From assembly GCA_030583925.1 (NCBI GenBank), contig CP129482.1:1550001-1614000 (forward strand): 64,000 nt of DNA, written 5' to 3'. Position 1 is the first letter of the stretch; the number at the start of each line of letters is the position of its first letter. The notes under the pieces were generated by a model. It was not told the origin of the DNA. It saw only the letters and a list, made by a program, of their open reading frames with translations, and made no database searches. Below are positions 10,101 to 17,112 of this stretch, one piece after another. Source of the DNA: Anaerolineales bacterium. GTDB lineage: Bacteria; Chloroflexota; Anaerolineae; Anaerolineales; Villigracilaceae. A program made the translations under genes and the position numbers.

Positions 10101-13100
10101 CCAGTACTTTCACGCCGACTTCGACGTTTACGCCAACGTTTACATTCACTCCGAGCGTTACGCCTTCATCCACATCCACGCGTACCCCGCGCCCCACATT
10201 GACATTGACTCCTTCGCGCACGTCTTTGCCTACCTCAACGAACACGTTAACTCCAACTAGCACGTCAACGTCTACTCAAACATTTACTCCTAGCCCCACC
10301 TTGACCTCCACTTCGACTCGAACGCCGCGTCCTACGGTCACCCCATCTGCCACGCCGACGTTCACCCCGTCTACAACCGCATCGCCTTCGCAAACAGCGA
10401 CCTCAACCTCAACGTGGACATCTACCCCGACACCCACAGTCACCCGAACTCCATCGCAGACTCCAACTATCACGCAAACGCCTTCACGCACGCCCACTCC
10501 GACTATCACGCAAACCTCAAAGCCAACCCGCACGCCGCTATACATTAAGGTAAATATCTACTTCACCGATAACAACCGCTTGATCAAAGGTCAACTGCCG
10601 TACGAAGTTGCGGTGACGCGTTACGTGCCGTCCTCGCGCAACCTCATCGGCGCGACGCTCGACGAATTCTTCAAAGGTCCCGGCGACGTGGAACGTAACC
10701 AAGGGTTGACCCTCGTGTTGAACGGCTTCACCGGTTACAGTCGCGTCGAATATGCTGATGGCATCGCCCGCGTATACCTTGCAGGCGCGTGCCAATCGAA
10801 CGGCACGTTGTACAACATCTCATTGCCGCTCATGGCAAACCTCAAACAATTCCCCGAAGTGCAATTCGTCAAAATCTATGACGAACATGGAAACACACGC
10901 GAACCGCTAGCGCGCGGCGATTCAACCCCGGTCTGTCTCGACCCGACTTTTACGCCCAGCGCCACTGCGACTCAAACCCCGAGTCAGACGCCGAGTGCAA
11001 CTGCCTCGCCCACTTCGACTCCCTCTTCCACCTCAACGCCCACCAGTACCTCAACCTTCACATTGACTCCATCCAACACGCCGACGCATACGCCAACTCC
11101 ATCTGCGACACCTTCGCCGACATTCACTGCTTCCTCTACCTCTACGCGGACGCCATTGCCCACGCGTACATTTACGTTGACTCCGAGTAGCACGCCGACA
11201 TTCACGCAGACGCCATCAAGCACGCCGACTCATACGCCAACTGCATCCACGACGCTTTCGCCAACATTTACAGCCTCCGCCACTTCCACGCGGACGCCGT
11301 TACCCACGCGTACATTTACATTGACTCCGAGCAACACACCGACTCATACGCCAACTCCGTCAGTGACACCTTCGCTAACTTTCACTGCCTCCGCCACCTT
11401 CACGCGAACGCTGTTGCCCACGCGTACATTCACACTGACTCCCAGTCACACGCCAACATTCACGTTGACGCCATCTAGCACACCTACCTATACGTCAACT
11501 GCATCAGTGACGCCTTCGCCGACGTTCACAGCCTCCGCCACATCCACGCGGACACCATTGCCCACGCGTACATTTACGTTGACTCCGAGTAGCACGCCGA
11601 CATTCACGTTGACTCCATCCAACACGCCGACGCATACACCCACTCCGTCGGTGACACCTTCGCCGACATTCACAGCCTCCGCCACTTCCACGCGGACGCC
11701 ATTGCCCACGCGCACATTTACGTTGACTCCGAGTAGCACGCCGACATTCACGCAGACGCCATCAAGCACGCCGACTTATACGCCAACTGCATCCATGACG
11801 CTTTCGCCAACATTTACAGCCTCCGCCACTTCCACGCGGACGCCGTTACCCACGCGTACATTTACATTGACTCCGAGCAACACGCCAACATTCACGTTGA
11901 CTCCATCCAACACGCCCACTCATACGCCAACTCCGTCCGTAACACCTTCGCCGACATTCACAGCCACGCCTTCTTTAACTTCAACGCGTACGCCGACCAA
12001 CACAGCGATGGCAACCCTGTCTTCGACCGCTACCGCCACAGTGACAATCACGCCGAGTAACACGCCGACTGCTACGGCTTCGCCTTCGCAAACCTTGACT
12101 CCCACATCCACACCGACGCGCACATTTACTCCAAGTATCACGCCCTCGCGAACCCCGTCCCGCACACCGACGGTCACGCCGACGCGGACCCAAACTCCCA
12201 CGCGGACTCCGTTCGTGACGCGCACACCGACTCCCAATCGCGGCTGTGACCGTGTGCAGTTTGTCAAAGATGTAACCGTACCGGATAGTTCCACATTTGC
12301 GCCCGGTTCCAGTTTTACGAAAGTTTGGCGGCTGAAAAACAGCGGCGCTTGCACATGGACAACGAATTATCGAATTGTATTTGTCAGCGGGACGCAAATG
12401 GGCGGACAGAGTTTTATGCCGCTTCCAACCAGCGTGGCGCCCGGTCAAACTGTGGATGTTGCCATGAACTTCACCGCGCCGATCTTCGTCGGCGATTATC
12501 GCAGCAACTGGCTCATTAGAAATGAACGCGGCGAACTCTTTGGAACTTCGTCGGGCGCGAACCAGCCGTTCTGGGTTTCGATCCGTGTGCGAACGCTGGA
12601 ATTGACCGGTGTCGCCTACGACTTCGTTGCCAACGCTTGCTCCGCCCGATGGTTCAACGATGCAGGGACGCGGGATTGCCCGGGCGTCAATAACGATCGC
12701 AACGGTTTCATCCTGCGGCAGACGACTGCACGACTCGAAGGTGGCACAACCCTGCCGCGTCCAAGCCTTTTGACCGCGCCGCAAAACGCGTCGAACGGAT
12801 ATATCCGAGGCGTCTACCCTTCGTTCATTGTGCAAAAAGGGGATCGCTTGCAAGCTATCGTGAATTGCGAAGGCGGCTCGACCTCGTGCGGCGTGTTGTT
12901 CCGCGTTGACTATCAACTCGCGGATGGGATCGTCCGTGAGTTCTGGGCGTTCGGCGAGCAATATGATGGAAATTATTTTGTCGTAGACCTTGACTTGAGT
13001 CCGCTCGCGGGGCAGAACGTGCGGTTTGTGTTCACTGTCCTTTCACTTGGCAATGCCTCTGGTGACCGTGCCTTGTGGGTCGAGCCGCGCATTGTGCGTA

Positions 13101-13129
13101 ATACGGTAGTTGTCACGCCTATACCGTAA
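7109..13129 (+). CDS. Giant Thr/Pro-rich membrane-anchored protein with GerMN and NBR1-like Ig domains
   Basis: About 2006 residues. Two membrane helices (~2-27 and ~52-75) are followed by a Thr/Pro/Ser repeat stalk (~80-1140), a GerMN-type domain (~1145-1275, with VNIYFTDNNRLI, TLDEFFKGPGDVE and LKQFPEVQFVKIYDE), a second TP stalk (~1275-1710), an NBR1-type Ig domain (~1710-1830, with FAPGSSFTKVWRLKNSGACTW) and a C-terminal jelly-roll-like domain (~1830-2006). It should be anchored in the membrane and project outwards; Thr-rich stalks of this kind are plausible O-glycosylation targets, and two glycosyltransferases lie nearby (inference). The 7109 start was preferred over 7082 because it aligns with the paralogue at 13242. 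Long valine/glycine-rich frames opposite the repeats are shadows. Confidence 0.85.
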   Translation: MSAGAVIIVLISIFLVGALLAVRAGIRSIQTARTMIFYRTRQARMRHGWQWLIASFVLFAFSAASALFGQTVLNQLNPPPPTSTALPAPSPLPTATAIPSLALTRASTVTLTPAGTLPPSLTASPSQTSSATASPTFTFTPSSTPSSTPTRTPTPTNTRTPIPTSTVKPSNTPRPTITLTFTRTPRPTATLTFTATSSSTPTASLTPTVTPTFTPTRTPIPTSTVRPSATPRPTDTHQPTRTITPTPTSSSTPTSTLTPSQTPLPTSTHTLTPTATASPSPTITPTPSSTSTFTLTPSHTPLPTSTNTLTSTSTSTPTQTVTPSATPSSTSTFTLTPSRTPLPTSTNTLTPTSTSTSTQTLTPSATQTSTSTRTPLPTSTPTFTLTPSLTSTSTLTSTVTPTFTPTRTPIPTSTVKPSNTPRPTATRQPTNTVTFTPTITLTPTSTFTPTRTFTPTSTFTPTFTFTPSVTPSSTSTRTPRPTLTLTPSRTPQPTLTHTLTPTNTFTPTSTFTPTFTFTPSVTPSPTSTRTPRPTLTMTPSRTPLPTSTHTLTPTNTFTPTSTFTPTFTFTPSVTPSPTFTRTPRPTLTMTPSRTPLPTSTHTLTPTNTFTPTSTFTPTFTFTPSVTPSPTFTRTPRPTLTLTPSRTPLPTSTHTLTSTVTPTFTPTRTPIPTSTVKPSNTPRPTATRQPTNTVTFTPTITLTPTSTFTPTSTFTPTSTFTPTFTFTPSVTPSSTSTRTPRPTLTLTPSRTSLPTSTNTLTPTSTSTSTQTFTPSPTLTSTSTRTPLPTSTPTFTLTPSLTSTVTPTFTPTRTPIPTSTVKPSNTPRPTATRQPTNTVTFTPTITLTPTSTFTPTSTFTPTSTFTPTFTFTPSVTPSSTSTRTPRPTLTLTPSRTSLPTSTNTLTPTSTSTSTQTFTPSPTLTSTSTRTPLPTSTPTFTLTPSLTSTVTPTFTPTRTPIPTSTVKPSNTPRPTATRQPTNTVTFTPTITLTPTSTFTPTSTFTPTSTFTPTFTFTPSVTPSSTSTRTPRPTLTLTPSRTSLPTSTNTLTPTSTSTSTQTFTPSPTLTSTSTRTPRPTVTPSATPTFTPSTTASPSQTATSTSTWTSTPTPTVTRTPSQTPTITQTPSRTPTPTITQTSKPTRTPLYIKVNIYFTDNNRLIKGQLPYEVAVTRYVPSSRNLIGATLDEFFKGPGDVERNQGLTLVLNGFTGYSRVEYADGIARVYLAGACQSNGTLYNISLPLMANLKQFPEVQFVKIYDEHGNTREPLARGDSTPVCLDPTFTPSATATQTPSQTPSATASPTSTPSSTSTPTSTSTFTLTPSNTPTHTPTPSATPSPTFTASSTSTRTPLPTRTFTLTPSSTPTFTQTPSSTPTHTPTASTTLSPTFTASATSTRTPLPTRTFTLTPSNTPTHTPTPSVTPSLTFTASATFTRTLLPTRTFTLTPSHTPTFTLTPSSTPTYTSTASVTPSPTFTASATSTRTPLPTRTFTLTPSSTPTFTLTPSNTPTHTPTPSVTPSPTFTASATSTRTPLPTRTFTLTPSSTPTFTQTPSSTPTYTPTASMTLSPTFTASATSTRTPLPTRTFTLTPSNTPTFTLTPSNTPTHTPTPSVTPSPTFTATPSLTSTRTPTNTAMATLSSTATATVTITPSNTPTATASPSQTLTPTSTPTRTFTPSITPSRTPSRTPTVTPTRTQTPTRTPFVTRTPTPNRGCDRVQFVKDVTVPDSSTFAPGSSFTKVWRLKNSGACTWTTNYRIVFVSGTQMGGQSFMPLPTSVAPGQTVDVAMNFTAPIFVGDYRSNWLIRNERGELFGTSSGANQPFWVSIRVRTLELTGVAYDFVANACSARWFNDAGTRDCPGVNNDRNGFILRQTTARLEGGTTLPRPSLLTAPQNASNGYIRGVYPSFIVQKGDRLQAIVNCEGGSTSCGVLFRVDYQLADGIVREFWAFGEQYDGNYFVVDLDLSPLAGQNVRFVFTVLSLGNASGDRALWVEPRIVRNTVVVTPIP
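8601..9068 (+). repeat. Three 156-bp tandem coding repeats
   Basis: The phrase TTGACCCCCACAAACAC begins at about 8602, 8758 and 8914, a spacing of 156 bp (52 codons). The copies are almost identical in DNA, not just protein, pointing to recent duplication inside the TP stalk. Confidence 0.8.
9077..10320 (+). repeat. 432-bp tandem coding repeats, about 2.9 copies
   Basis: Units beginning CACTGTCACGCCGAC at about 9077, 9509 and 9941 repeat every 432 bp (144 codons) with only scattered base changes; a fourth, diverged block begins near 8298. The period keeps the reading frame. Such identity implies recent unequal exchange or gene conversion and is a likely site of assembly collapse or length variation. 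Confidence 0.85.
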
Positions 13130-13159
13130 GGCGAACGGGAAAGTACGGATTCAAGTACA

Positions 13160-13218
13160 CAGGGAGAAGTAAACAACCTGTCTACGTATTTTCTTGTTTA
13201 CGTGTCTACCTGTTTCTT
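13160..13218. repeat. Dispersed repeat, GTTTACGTGTCTACCTGTTT family
   Basis: AGTAAACAACCTGTCTACG and TTGTTTACGTGTCTACCTG form partly complementary arms after the giant gene. A related copy lies at 21672-21748 between two other genes. Confidence 0.55.
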
Positions 13219-13228
13219 CTCCCCCTGC

Positions 13229-13234
13229 TATAAT
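13229..13234 (+). promoter_or_regulatory. -10 box of the short TP-rich paralogue
   Basis: TATAAT, then seven bases, then the ATG at 13242, without a ribosome-binding site: a leaderless arrangement. Confidence 0.55.
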
Positions 13235-13241
13235 CTTTCAC

Positions 13242-14159
13242 ATGGATATTCGTGCAGGCGTTATCGCCGCGGTGATCATGTCTATCGTCGGCGCGCTGTG
13301 GATATTCCGCTCCGGCATCCGCGCGCTCCAATCGGCGAGAAAACTCACCTTTTACAGAATCAAACGTCAACGGGAAAGAGGCGGGTGGTTCACGCTGATT
13401 GCCGCGTTGCTGTTGTTGTCGTTCGGCGTCTGGCTGTCATTCAACGGCGAACCCATAGCGTATCGTTATTTTCCTCCAAGCCCCACTGCCACATTGACGC
13501 CCACGCTCACAACCGTCCCCACGATCACGTTATCGCCGACCATCACATTAACTCCGACGATCACGAATACGCCCGCCGCAACGGATACGCCGCTCTTCAC
13601 TTCGACGCCGTTCGTCCCGCTCGCGATCGAAGCGTTGTTCGAGAGCGTCGTCACGCCGAATCCCAACGCGGCGTTCAGCCCGCTTCAATTTACGCTCAAT
13701 TGCTCGAACTTTATTGATTTCCAAGCCGCGGCTGTTTTTCAAAACCCCGTCCGATATATTTGCGCAGTGTTCACGTACGCGGAAATGATCCCCGGCTCGC
13801 AATGGACCGCGCTCTGGTATCGCGACGGCGCACTAGTGCATTACGAAACGATTCCCTGGGACGGCGAGACCGGCGGTTATGGTTTTACCGAGTGGGAAGC
13901 GCCGCCCGACCAATTTTTACCCGGCACATACGAAGTGCAAATTTTTGTCGGGCTCGAATACAAGGTTGTCGGTCAATTTTTGATTCAAGGCGACGCGCCC
14001 ACGCCTGCCCCGACTCTCTCGCCGACGATCTCTCCGTCGCCTGCGTTGACTCAAATCCCATCGCTGACTCAACCTCCCACGCTGACCTCAACCTCGGCAT
14101 TGACTCCGCTCCCGGCAACGCCTCTTCCCATCGGGACGGCTGTTACCGGAACCCCCTAG
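13242..14159 (+). CDS. Short membrane-anchored paralogue of the giant TP-rich protein
   Basis: A 305-residue protein whose first ~70 residues match the N-terminus of the upstream giant protein: two membrane helices around an Arg-rich segment (FRSGIRALQSARKLTFYRIK against VRAGIRSIQTARTMIFYRTR). A short Thr/Pro stretch (~85-125), an extracytoplasmic domain (~135-250, with aromatic motifs such as PGSQWTALWYRDG) and another Pro/Ser/Thr tail follow. The C-terminal domain is one I do not recognise firmly. The tandem position and shared N-terminal module suggest duplication with domain replacement. The ATG at 13242 is fixed by the -10 box 7 nt upstream; upstream codons in frame fall in a dispersed repeat. 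Confidence 0.75.
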   Translation: MDIRAGVIAAVIMSIVGALWIFRSGIRALQSARKLTFYRIKRQRERGGWFTLIAALLLLSFGVWLSFNGEPIAYRYFPPSPTATLTPTLTTVPTITLSPTITLTPTITNTPAATDTPLFTSTPFVPLAIEALFESVVTPNPNAAFSPLQFTLNCSNFIDFQAAAVFQNPVRYICAVFTYAEMIPGSQWTALWYRDGALVHYETIPWDGETGGYGFTEWEAPPDQFLPGTYEVQIFVGLEYKVVGQFLIQGDAPTPAPTLSPTISPSPALTQIPSLTQPPTLTSTSALTPLPATPLPIGTAVTGTP

Positions 14160-14160
14160 C

Positions 14161-14255
14161 ATGTCGTTGCGAGACGCGGAGCGGCGAAGCAATCTCCTCT
14201 TGGCAAGTAAATTTTTTGAGAACAAGAGATCGCTTACTCCTTCGTGGGCACGTCG
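14161..14255. repeat. Dispersed repeat, GTCGTTGCGAG...GAAGCAATCTCC family
   Basis: ATGTCGTTGCGAGACGCGG and CGAAGCAATCTCC match the repeat at 16930-17041. It fills the gap before the thioesterase gene. Confidence 0.6.
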
Positions 14256-14299
14256 TCAGCCCTACAGACTTTCTTGCAATAACATAAAGGAAAACAAAT

Positions 14300-14794
14300 A
14301 TGACCCAAAAATCCTTCCAAGAATACTACCCCGAATCCTATGCCCACTGTTACGGATGCGGCACGCTCAACGAGCATGGGCATCACATCAAAAGTTATTG
14401 GGACGGCGATGAATCCGTCTGTCATTTCACGCCGAAGCCGTACCACATCGCCATCCCGGGCTACGTCTACGGCGGACTGCTCGCCTCGCTGATTGACTGT
14501 CACGGTACAGGGACAGCCGCCGGAGTCGCGTATCGCGCCGCGAAAGAAACCGACCCGAACTCCGAACCCAACACGCGCTTCCTCACCGCGTCCCTGCACG
14601 TGGATTATCTCAAGCCGACGCCGCTCGGCATCGAACTCGAAGTGCGCGGCAAAGTGAAAGAACACAAGGGACGCAAAGTCGTCATCGAAGAATGGATCGT
14701 GGCAAACGGCATCGTCACTGTCCGTGGGGAAGTGGTCGCGGTGCAAGTACCCACGTCGCTGGTGGAGGAGTTGTTGAAGGGAAAGCAGGGCTAG
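14300..14794 (+). CDS. PaaI/4HBT-like hotdog-fold thioesterase
   Basis: A 164-residue single-domain hotdog protein. CYGCGTLNEHGHHIK near the N-terminus, then IPGYVYGGLLASLIDCHGTG (~55-75, the central hotdog helix) and ASLHVDYLKPTPLG (~97-110) are typical of PaaI-family acyl-CoA thioesterases, in which the central helix holds the active site (family knowledge). The substrate cannot be told. AAAGGA lies 10 nt before the ATG. A perfect hairpin immediately downstream separates it from a convergent gene. Confidence 0.8.
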   Translation: MTQKSFQEYYPESYAHCYGCGTLNEHGHHIKSYWDGDESVCHFTPKPYHIAIPGYVYGGLLASLIDCHGTGTAAGVAYRAAKETDPNSEPNTRFLTASLHVDYLKPTPLGIELEVRGKVKEHKGRKVVIEEWIVANGIVTVRGEVVAVQVPTSLVEELLKGKQG

Positions 14795-14800
14795 AATAAG

Positions 14801-14833
14801 AGAACTCCGAGATTTTCAAAATCTCGGAGTTCT
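14801..14833. terminator. Bidirectional terminator between thioesterase and chlD genes
   Basis: A perfect 16-bp inverted repeat (AGAACTCCGAGATTTT / AAAATCTCGGAGTTCT) with a one-base centre lies between convergent genes. T/A-rich arms end both sides. Confidence 0.7.
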
Positions 14834-14842
14834 TGTTTCTGT

Positions 14843-15808
14843 CTATTTCTTCATCGGCTTCGCCATCTCATCCTTCACCGCGTGATACAAATTCTCCGCT
14901 TTCAACTCGCTCAGCGCGTAGCACGGACTTTTGAGATGATTCGCCAATTGCTGCGCGAGTCCCTGATCGAAAGCGGCATGTTCCATGTTGATGACCACGC
15001 ATTTGATCTTCTCGTTTGCGATCAACTCAGCGAATTTATACGATTCTTCCTGCGGGGGCAACGCGCCAATGGACACATTTCCTGCCCCATCGGTCAGGAC
15101 AATCAACAACGGTTCGATATCGGGGTGATGGAGTTTCTCCTGCCGCAACACGTCCGCCGCGAGGAATAAGCCCGCCGAGAGCGGAGTCTTCCCGCCGACG
15201 GGGATGTCCATCAGCGCGCGTTGGGCGAGTTGCACAGAATTGGTTGGAGGGAGAACAAGCGTCGCGCGGTCTTTTTGGAAGACGATCAATCCAACACGGT
15301 CGCGGCGTTGATAAGCGTCGGTCAACAACGAAAGGATCGCGCCCTTCGTCGCGTTCATCCGCTCGGCGACTGCCATAGACCACGACGCATCCACCAGAAA
15401 CAAGACCAGATTCGCCACGCGCTTGACGCGTATCTTGCGTTGCAAATCTCCCTTCTCGATAGCGAAGGCGAGTCGTTTTCTTTTTTCAGTGCGTTTTTTC
15501 TGATGTGGCGCGGCGGCGCGGAACGTGGCGTCGAAGGCGATGTCGTCTTTCTTCTCGCCTGCGGGACGCGCCTTGATGTAGCGTCCGTGCTTGCGCTCGG
15601 TCTTGGTCAGCGAACGTCGACCCGCCTGTTTGCGCGTGAGTTTATCGAGCGGCGTGTTTAGTTTACGCGGCTGAAACTTTTCGCTCGGTTTCACTTTCTG
15701 TCCGCCCTCCCACCAATTCGCCGACGTGTTCGCGAACACATCCTGCGGCATCGGCTCGGGCTTGCCCTCTTGCGGACCCTCCTCGCGCTCATCCTCTAGC
15801 TTTAAGTT
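14843..15808 (-). CDS. ChlD-type chelatase VWA module, read by -1 frameshift from the chlI-like frame
   Basis: This frame continues from the A9 run at 15807-15815. With a -1 shift it adds 321 residues to the 365 of the upstream frame, giving 686, the usual length of a fused ChlD/BchD-type subunit. Visible: an acidic linker, a basic segment, then a von Willebrand A domain with MIDAS residues DASWSM, the conserved Thr in GGKTPLSAGL, and LTDGAGN. A stand-alone start at the ATG 15751 is possible but has no ribosome-binding site. Such subunits work with a large ChlH/CobN subunit to insert Mg or Co into tetrapyrroles; no large subunit is in the window. Confidence 0.8.
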   Translation of the reverse strand, partial: NLKLEDEREEGPQEGKPEPMPQDVFANTSANWWEGGQKVKPSEKFQPRKLNTPLDKLTRKQAGRRSLTKTERKHGRYIKARPAGEKKDDIAFDATFRAAAPHQKKRTEKRKRLAFAIEKGDLQRKIRVKRVANLVLFLVDASWSMAVAERMNATKGAILSLLTDAYQRRDRVGLIVFQKDRATLVLPPTNSVQLAQRALMDIPVGGKTPLSAGLFLAADVLRQEKLHHPDIEPLLIVLTDGAGNVSIGALPPQEESYKFAELIANEKIKCVVINMEHAAFDQGLAQQLANHLKSPCYALSELKAENLYHAVKDEMAKPMKK

Positions 15809-16902
15809 TTTTTTTCCTCGGACTTGTTTTGTTGCGACTCAGACTCGTCCGCTTCAGTTTCCTCAGGCACAGATTGTCCCGCCAGTTGCTCGATGCGTTC
15901 TTGCAACTGTTCGGTCGTCATCTCCGCCTGTTGGAACGGCGTCCGCTTGATGCGGTGGGGCAGGGCAAGTTCAGCCGCAAGCGCGATGTCGTGATCATTG
16001 ATCTTCGTCCGACCCTCGAACGCGGCTTGGGCGCGCGCGGCTTTCAGGATGACCAAATCGGCGCGGTGACCGTCCACATTCAGCGAAGCGGTCAACGCCG
16101 CAATGGACAGCAGGTCGCGGCTAGTGTGCTTTACCTCCCCGACGAGTTCGCGTGCCTTTGCGATCTGCTGGGACAGTTCTTCCTCTTTCGGCATGAACGT
16201 CTTGCGGAAGGCTTCCGCGTCTTGTTCGAAGCCGAGATTGCGTTCCATGATGAGGACGCGGTCGCGGGCGTCGCGGATGCCGACGATGTCTACGGAGAGG
16301 GCGAAGCGATCTAAAAGTTGTGGACGAAGCTCGCCCTCTTCTGGATTCATCGTCCCAACGAGAATGAAGCGGGCAGGGTGCGAGAATGAAATCCCCTCGC
16401 GTTCGACCATGTTGGTCCCCATCGCGGCAGAGTCCAGCAGAACATCCACCACGTGATCGTCGAGCAGGTTCACTTCGTCAATGTAAAGCAGACCGCGGTT
16501 CGCGCCAGCCAAAACGCCCGGCTCGAAGTGGCGCTCGCCTTTTTGGATGGCTTGCTCGATGTCGAGGGTGCCGACCACGCGGTCTTCGGTGGCAGAGACG
16601 GGAAGATTCACAAACGGCGTTGTGCGCGTGTGCGACGGCACGGATTTATTTCCGCTAAATCGTTCTTTGCACTCGGTGCACCAACTGTTGGGTCTATCCG
16701 GGTCGCAACCGAAGCGGCAATCGTCAACGACTTTCACTTTGGGAAGCAACGCGGCAAGCGACCTCGCCGCAGTGGATTTGGCTGTGCCGCGTTCGCCGCG
16801 AATCAACACGCCGCCGATGCGGGTATCAACGGCGTTCAAAATGAGGGCGCGCCTCATGCGTTCCTGTCCTACGATGGCTGTGAAGGGAAAAATAGGTGGC
16901 AT
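15802..16902 (-). CDS. ChlI-type AAA+ chelatase ATPase, zero-frame product ending at the frameshift site
   Basis: 366 residues in the zero frame. Features: FTAIVGQERMRRALI, Walker A RGERGTAKSTAARS (~35-48), Walker B LLYIDEVNLLDD (~135), VGTMNPEEGELRPQLLDRFA (sensor 1/arginine region), and the ChlI-type Cys-rich insert CRFGCDPDRPNSWCTEC. A C-terminal lid helix region and an acidic tail finish in a stop right after the A9 run. This product alone resembles the small ATPase subunit; read through by -1 shift it becomes the ChlD-like medium subunit. The start at 16902 has GGAG 10 nt upstream and a TATAAT at 16923-16928. Confidence 0.85.
   Translation of the reverse strand: MPPIFPFTAIVGQERMRRALILNAVDTRIGGVLIRGERGTAKSTAARSLAALLPKVKVVDDCRFGCDPDRPNSWCTECKERFSGNKSVPSHTRTTPFVNLPVSATEDRVVGTLDIEQAIQKGERHFEPGVLAGANRGLLYIDEVNLLDDHVVDVLLDSAAMGTNMVEREGISFSHPARFILVGTMNPEEGELRPQLLDRFALSVDIVGIRDARDRVLIMERNLGFEQDAEAFRKTFMPKEEELSQQIAKARELVGEVKHTSRDLLSIAALTASLNVDGHRADLVILKAARAQAAFEGRTKINDHDIALAAELALPHRIKRTPFQQAEMTTEQLQERIEQLAGQSVPEETEADESESQQNKSEEKKT
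15807..15815 (-). promoter_or_regulatory. A9 slippery site, candidate -1 programmed ribosomal frameshift signal
   Basis: On the minus strand the zero frame reads GAG GAA AAA AAA ACT TAA. The heptamer A AAA AAA allows a tandem -1 slip, after which AAC TTA AAG CTA continues straight into the VWA frame. The zero-frame stop lies one codon past the slippery heptamer, as expected of such sites. Confidence 0.6.
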
Positions 16903-16922
16903 TATTGTGACTCCGAAGCGTG

Positions 16923-16928
16923 ATTATA
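16923..16928 (-). promoter_or_regulatory. -10 box of the chlI/chlD locus
   Basis: TATAAT on the minus strand, about 20 nt before the ATG at 16902, leaving a short leader that carries GGAG. Confidence 0.5.
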
Positions 16929-16929
16929 A

Positions 16930-17041
16930 CGCGTGTTATGTCGTTGCGAGGAACGAAGTGACGAAGCGTCGCCGTGGCGCTGTGGCGACACAATCTCCTC
17001 GTTATAGGAGACTGCTTCGCAATAAACGCTCGCAGTGACAT
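16930..17041. repeat. Dispersed repeat, GTTGCGAGGAACGAAGTGACGAAGC family
   Basis: Long imperfect inverted repeat: ATGTCGTTGCGAGGAACGAA at one end, and CTTCGCAATAAACGCTCGC followed by AGTGACATG at the other. The same family occurs at 14161-14255. It fills most of the gap between the divergent chlI-like and rpsA genes. Confidence 0.65.
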
Positions 17042-17050
17042 GGGGTTGGG

Positions 17051-17079
17051 TTGTCAAGTTGTCCATTCACCTGTATAAT
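17051..17079 (+). promoter_or_regulatory. Sigma-70-type promoter of rpsA
   Basis: TTGTCA at 17051-17056, a 17-bp spacer, and TATAAT at 17074-17079: near-consensus, 33 nt before the GTG start. Confidence 0.75.
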
Positions 17080-17112
17080 CCCGCTTACATTTTATCCAAA
17101 CCGGAGCAACAA

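Noticed and set aside
8601..10320. CRISPR-like regular spacing
   Set aside because: Periods are 156 and 432 bp, continuous coding repeats without unique spacers.
7486..12354. Many Val/Gly-rich open frames on the minus strand (e.g. 8581-9147, 9169-9399, 9601-9831)
   Set aside because: They are the exact antisense of the Thr/Pro codon repeats; the GVNVxVGV periodicity follows from ACN/CCN-rich DNA and they lack starts with ribosome-binding sites or separate promoters.
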